DNA from: Phycisphaerae bacterium
GTDB lineage: Bacteria > Planctomycetota > Phycisphaerae > UBA1845 > PWPN01
Reading direction: 5' to 3'
Length of the DNA stretch: 15,508 nucleotides
Assembly: GCA_003557125.1 (NCBI GenBank)
Contig: PWPN01000160.1
Coordinates: forward strand, 1-15,508
The notes below the pieces were generated by a model that did not search any database, had not been told where the DNA came from, and worked only from the letters and a program-made list of their open reading frames with translations. Position numbers and translations under genes: made by a program. Each line of letters opens with the position of its first letter. Within the stretch, counting starts at the first letter, position 1. Shown here one piece after another: positions 14,681 through 15,508 of the stretch.

Positions 14681-14704
14681 ATCGGGTGGACAGGAGAAGG
14701 ATGC

Positions 14705-15508
14705 ATGGCTGATTTAATCGCGCCCCACGGGGGTTTGACCGAACCGGTAAACCGCACAGTCGCGGCCGAGCGGGAACAAGAGTTTTTGAGTGAGGCGGCG
14801 ACTCTGCCTGCTGTTCCCGTCAGCGACGGGGATTTGTCGAGTCTTTACCGGATCGGGGACGGCGCGTTGAGCCCGCTTACCGGGCCGATGGTGGGTGAAG
14901 TCTATACGCAGGTTCTCACGGAGATGACGATTACCGTTGACGGGAAACCTTACGCATGGGCGATTCCGATCGCGCTGCCGGTTTCTAAAGAATTGGCCTC
15001 GTCGCTGAAGGTCGGCGGCAAGGTGCGTCTCATCAACGAAGCCGGCCGAACCGTTGGAACCCTGCGTGTCGACGATATCTATCCCTATGACAAACAGGCT
15101 TACATCGAATCGGTGTACCAGACACGACGGACCGATCATCCGGGCGGCCGTATGGTTCTGGCCGATCCGCGCGACATGCTCGTGGGCGGGCTTGTCGAAG
15201 TTCTCGCACCGCCCAAGCACCCCGAATACGGGCGTTATGTCCTGACCCCGAGGGAGACTCGTGCTTTGTTCGCGGAACGAGGTTTCGAGCGCGTCGTTGC
15301 ATTCCAGACGCGTAATCCGCTCCACCGCGCCCACGAATACGCGATGGTCTACGGCGTGGAGGTCTTGACGCGAGCCGGTCACAAGACCGGTGTCGTACTG
15401 AACCCGCTGATCGGTGAGACCAAGTCCGACGACGTCGATGCCGCGACCCGCATGCAAACGTACCGGGCACTCATCGAAGGTCGCAAGCTCGGTGAAGGCG
15501 ACAAGGAC
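14705..15508 (+). CDS. sat: Sulfate adenylyltransferase (ATP sulfurylase), N-terminal part, 3' truncated
   Basis: Makes adenosine phosphosulfate and pyrophosphate from ATP and sulfate, the first step of sulfate activation (assimilation or dissimilation). The frame runs from ATG 14705 to the window end: 268 codons of a protein usually about 380-570 residues long. The start follows AGGAG (14692-14696) by 8 bases; the ATG at 14701 is out of frame and soon stops. Residues 1-165 form the PUA-like N-terminal domain (SPLTGPM at 56-62, AIPIALPV at 86-93, RMVLADPRDML at 149-159). The nucleotidyltransferase core begins with QTRNPLHRAH (201-210), the family's QxRNPxHxxH active-site signature, followed by NPLIGETKSDDV (233-244), the conserved substrate-binding loop. 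This is the Sat/MET3-type enzyme, not the CysD/CysN type. The missing C-terminus leaves open whether an APS kinase domain is fused. Confidence 0.95.
   Translation, partial: MADLIAPHGGLTEPVNRTVAAEREQEFLSEAATLPAVPVSDGDLSSLYRIGDGALSPLTGPMVGEVYTQVLTEMTITVDGKPYAWAIPIALPVSKELASSLKVGGKVRLINEAGRTVGTLRVDDIYPYDKQAYIESVYQTRRTDHPGGRMVLADPRDMLVGGLVEVLAPPKHPEYGRYVLTPRETRALFAERGFERVVAFQTRNPLHRAHEYAMVYGVEVLTRAGHKTGVVLNPLIGETKSDDVDAATRMQTYRALIEGRKLGEGDKD

Larger units (their letters stand above)
14292..14704 (+). other. 413-bp region between infC and sat; regulatory-looking, no gene
   Basis: I see no supported gene here. Short open frames at 14353-14586 (plus) and 14317-14538 (minus) lack ribosome sites and family signals. 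The stretch holds a tandem pair GACCTGCAGT/GACCTGCATT (14335-14354) within several CTGCA/TGCAG dyads, a TCGACC/GGTCGA hairpin (14477-14482/14491-14496), then a promoter candidate, an exact palindrome and a leader hairpin near the sat gene. The usual rpmI and rplT genes are not present. Confidence 0.6.

Noticed and set aside
1..15508. CRISPR array, tRNA, insertion sequence or defence island
   Set aside because: No spaced direct repeats, tRNA-like cloverleaf, transposase motif or defence gene was seen on either strand.

Overview
The window is GC-rich bacterial chromosomal DNA. Several protein features look like Planctomycetota: a large secreted GHL6/GH151-type glycoside hydrolase, a threonyl-tRNA synthetase with an MNCPHH motif and a long catalytic-domain insert, and long stand-alone envelope proteins. 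I read the phylum assignment as likely, not proven. There are ten protein genes, two of them cut by the window edges. I see no rRNA, tRNA, CRISPR array, insertion sequence, integrase or phage gene.

Left part (1-3793, plus strand): the C-terminal two thirds of a flavin reductase-like protein; a 281-bp gap full of inverted repeats that may be a structured RNA or leader; a secreted 794-aa glycoside hydrolase-like protein (TIM barrel plus a glutamine-amidotransferase-like domain, as in GH151 fucosidases); a hairpin-rich gap; and an unidentified membrane-anchored protein of about 190 aa.

Middle part (3841-11167, minus strand): four envelope genes, in transcription order an AsmA/TamB-like protein of about 1160 aa, a rhomboid-unrelated site-2 metalloprotease with two CBS domains, a YihY/BrkB-type membrane protein with a winged-helix-like tail, and a lipoprotein with two LEA14/WHy repeats. 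The protease and BrkB genes are 30 bp apart and very probably cotranscribed; the lipoprotein follows after 115 bp. The AsmA-like gene is set off by a 390-bp gap.

Right part (11168-15508, plus strand): a divergent intergenic region with a good sigma70-type promoter, then thrS, a GC hairpin with a T7 tract, infC, a 413-bp regulatory-looking gap, and the first 268 codons of sat (sulfate adenylyltransferase). thrS-infC is the ancient translation pair, but the usual rpmI-rplT genes do not follow. infC has no ATG, GTG or TTG that would give a full-length protein; a Shine-Dalgarno-led ATC codon gives a normal IF3, which suggests start-codon-based autoregulation.

I found no clear new defence or mobile system. 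The items most worth following up are the infC start and upstream hairpin, the ThrRS insert, the structured gap at 307-587, and the dyad elements in front of sat.
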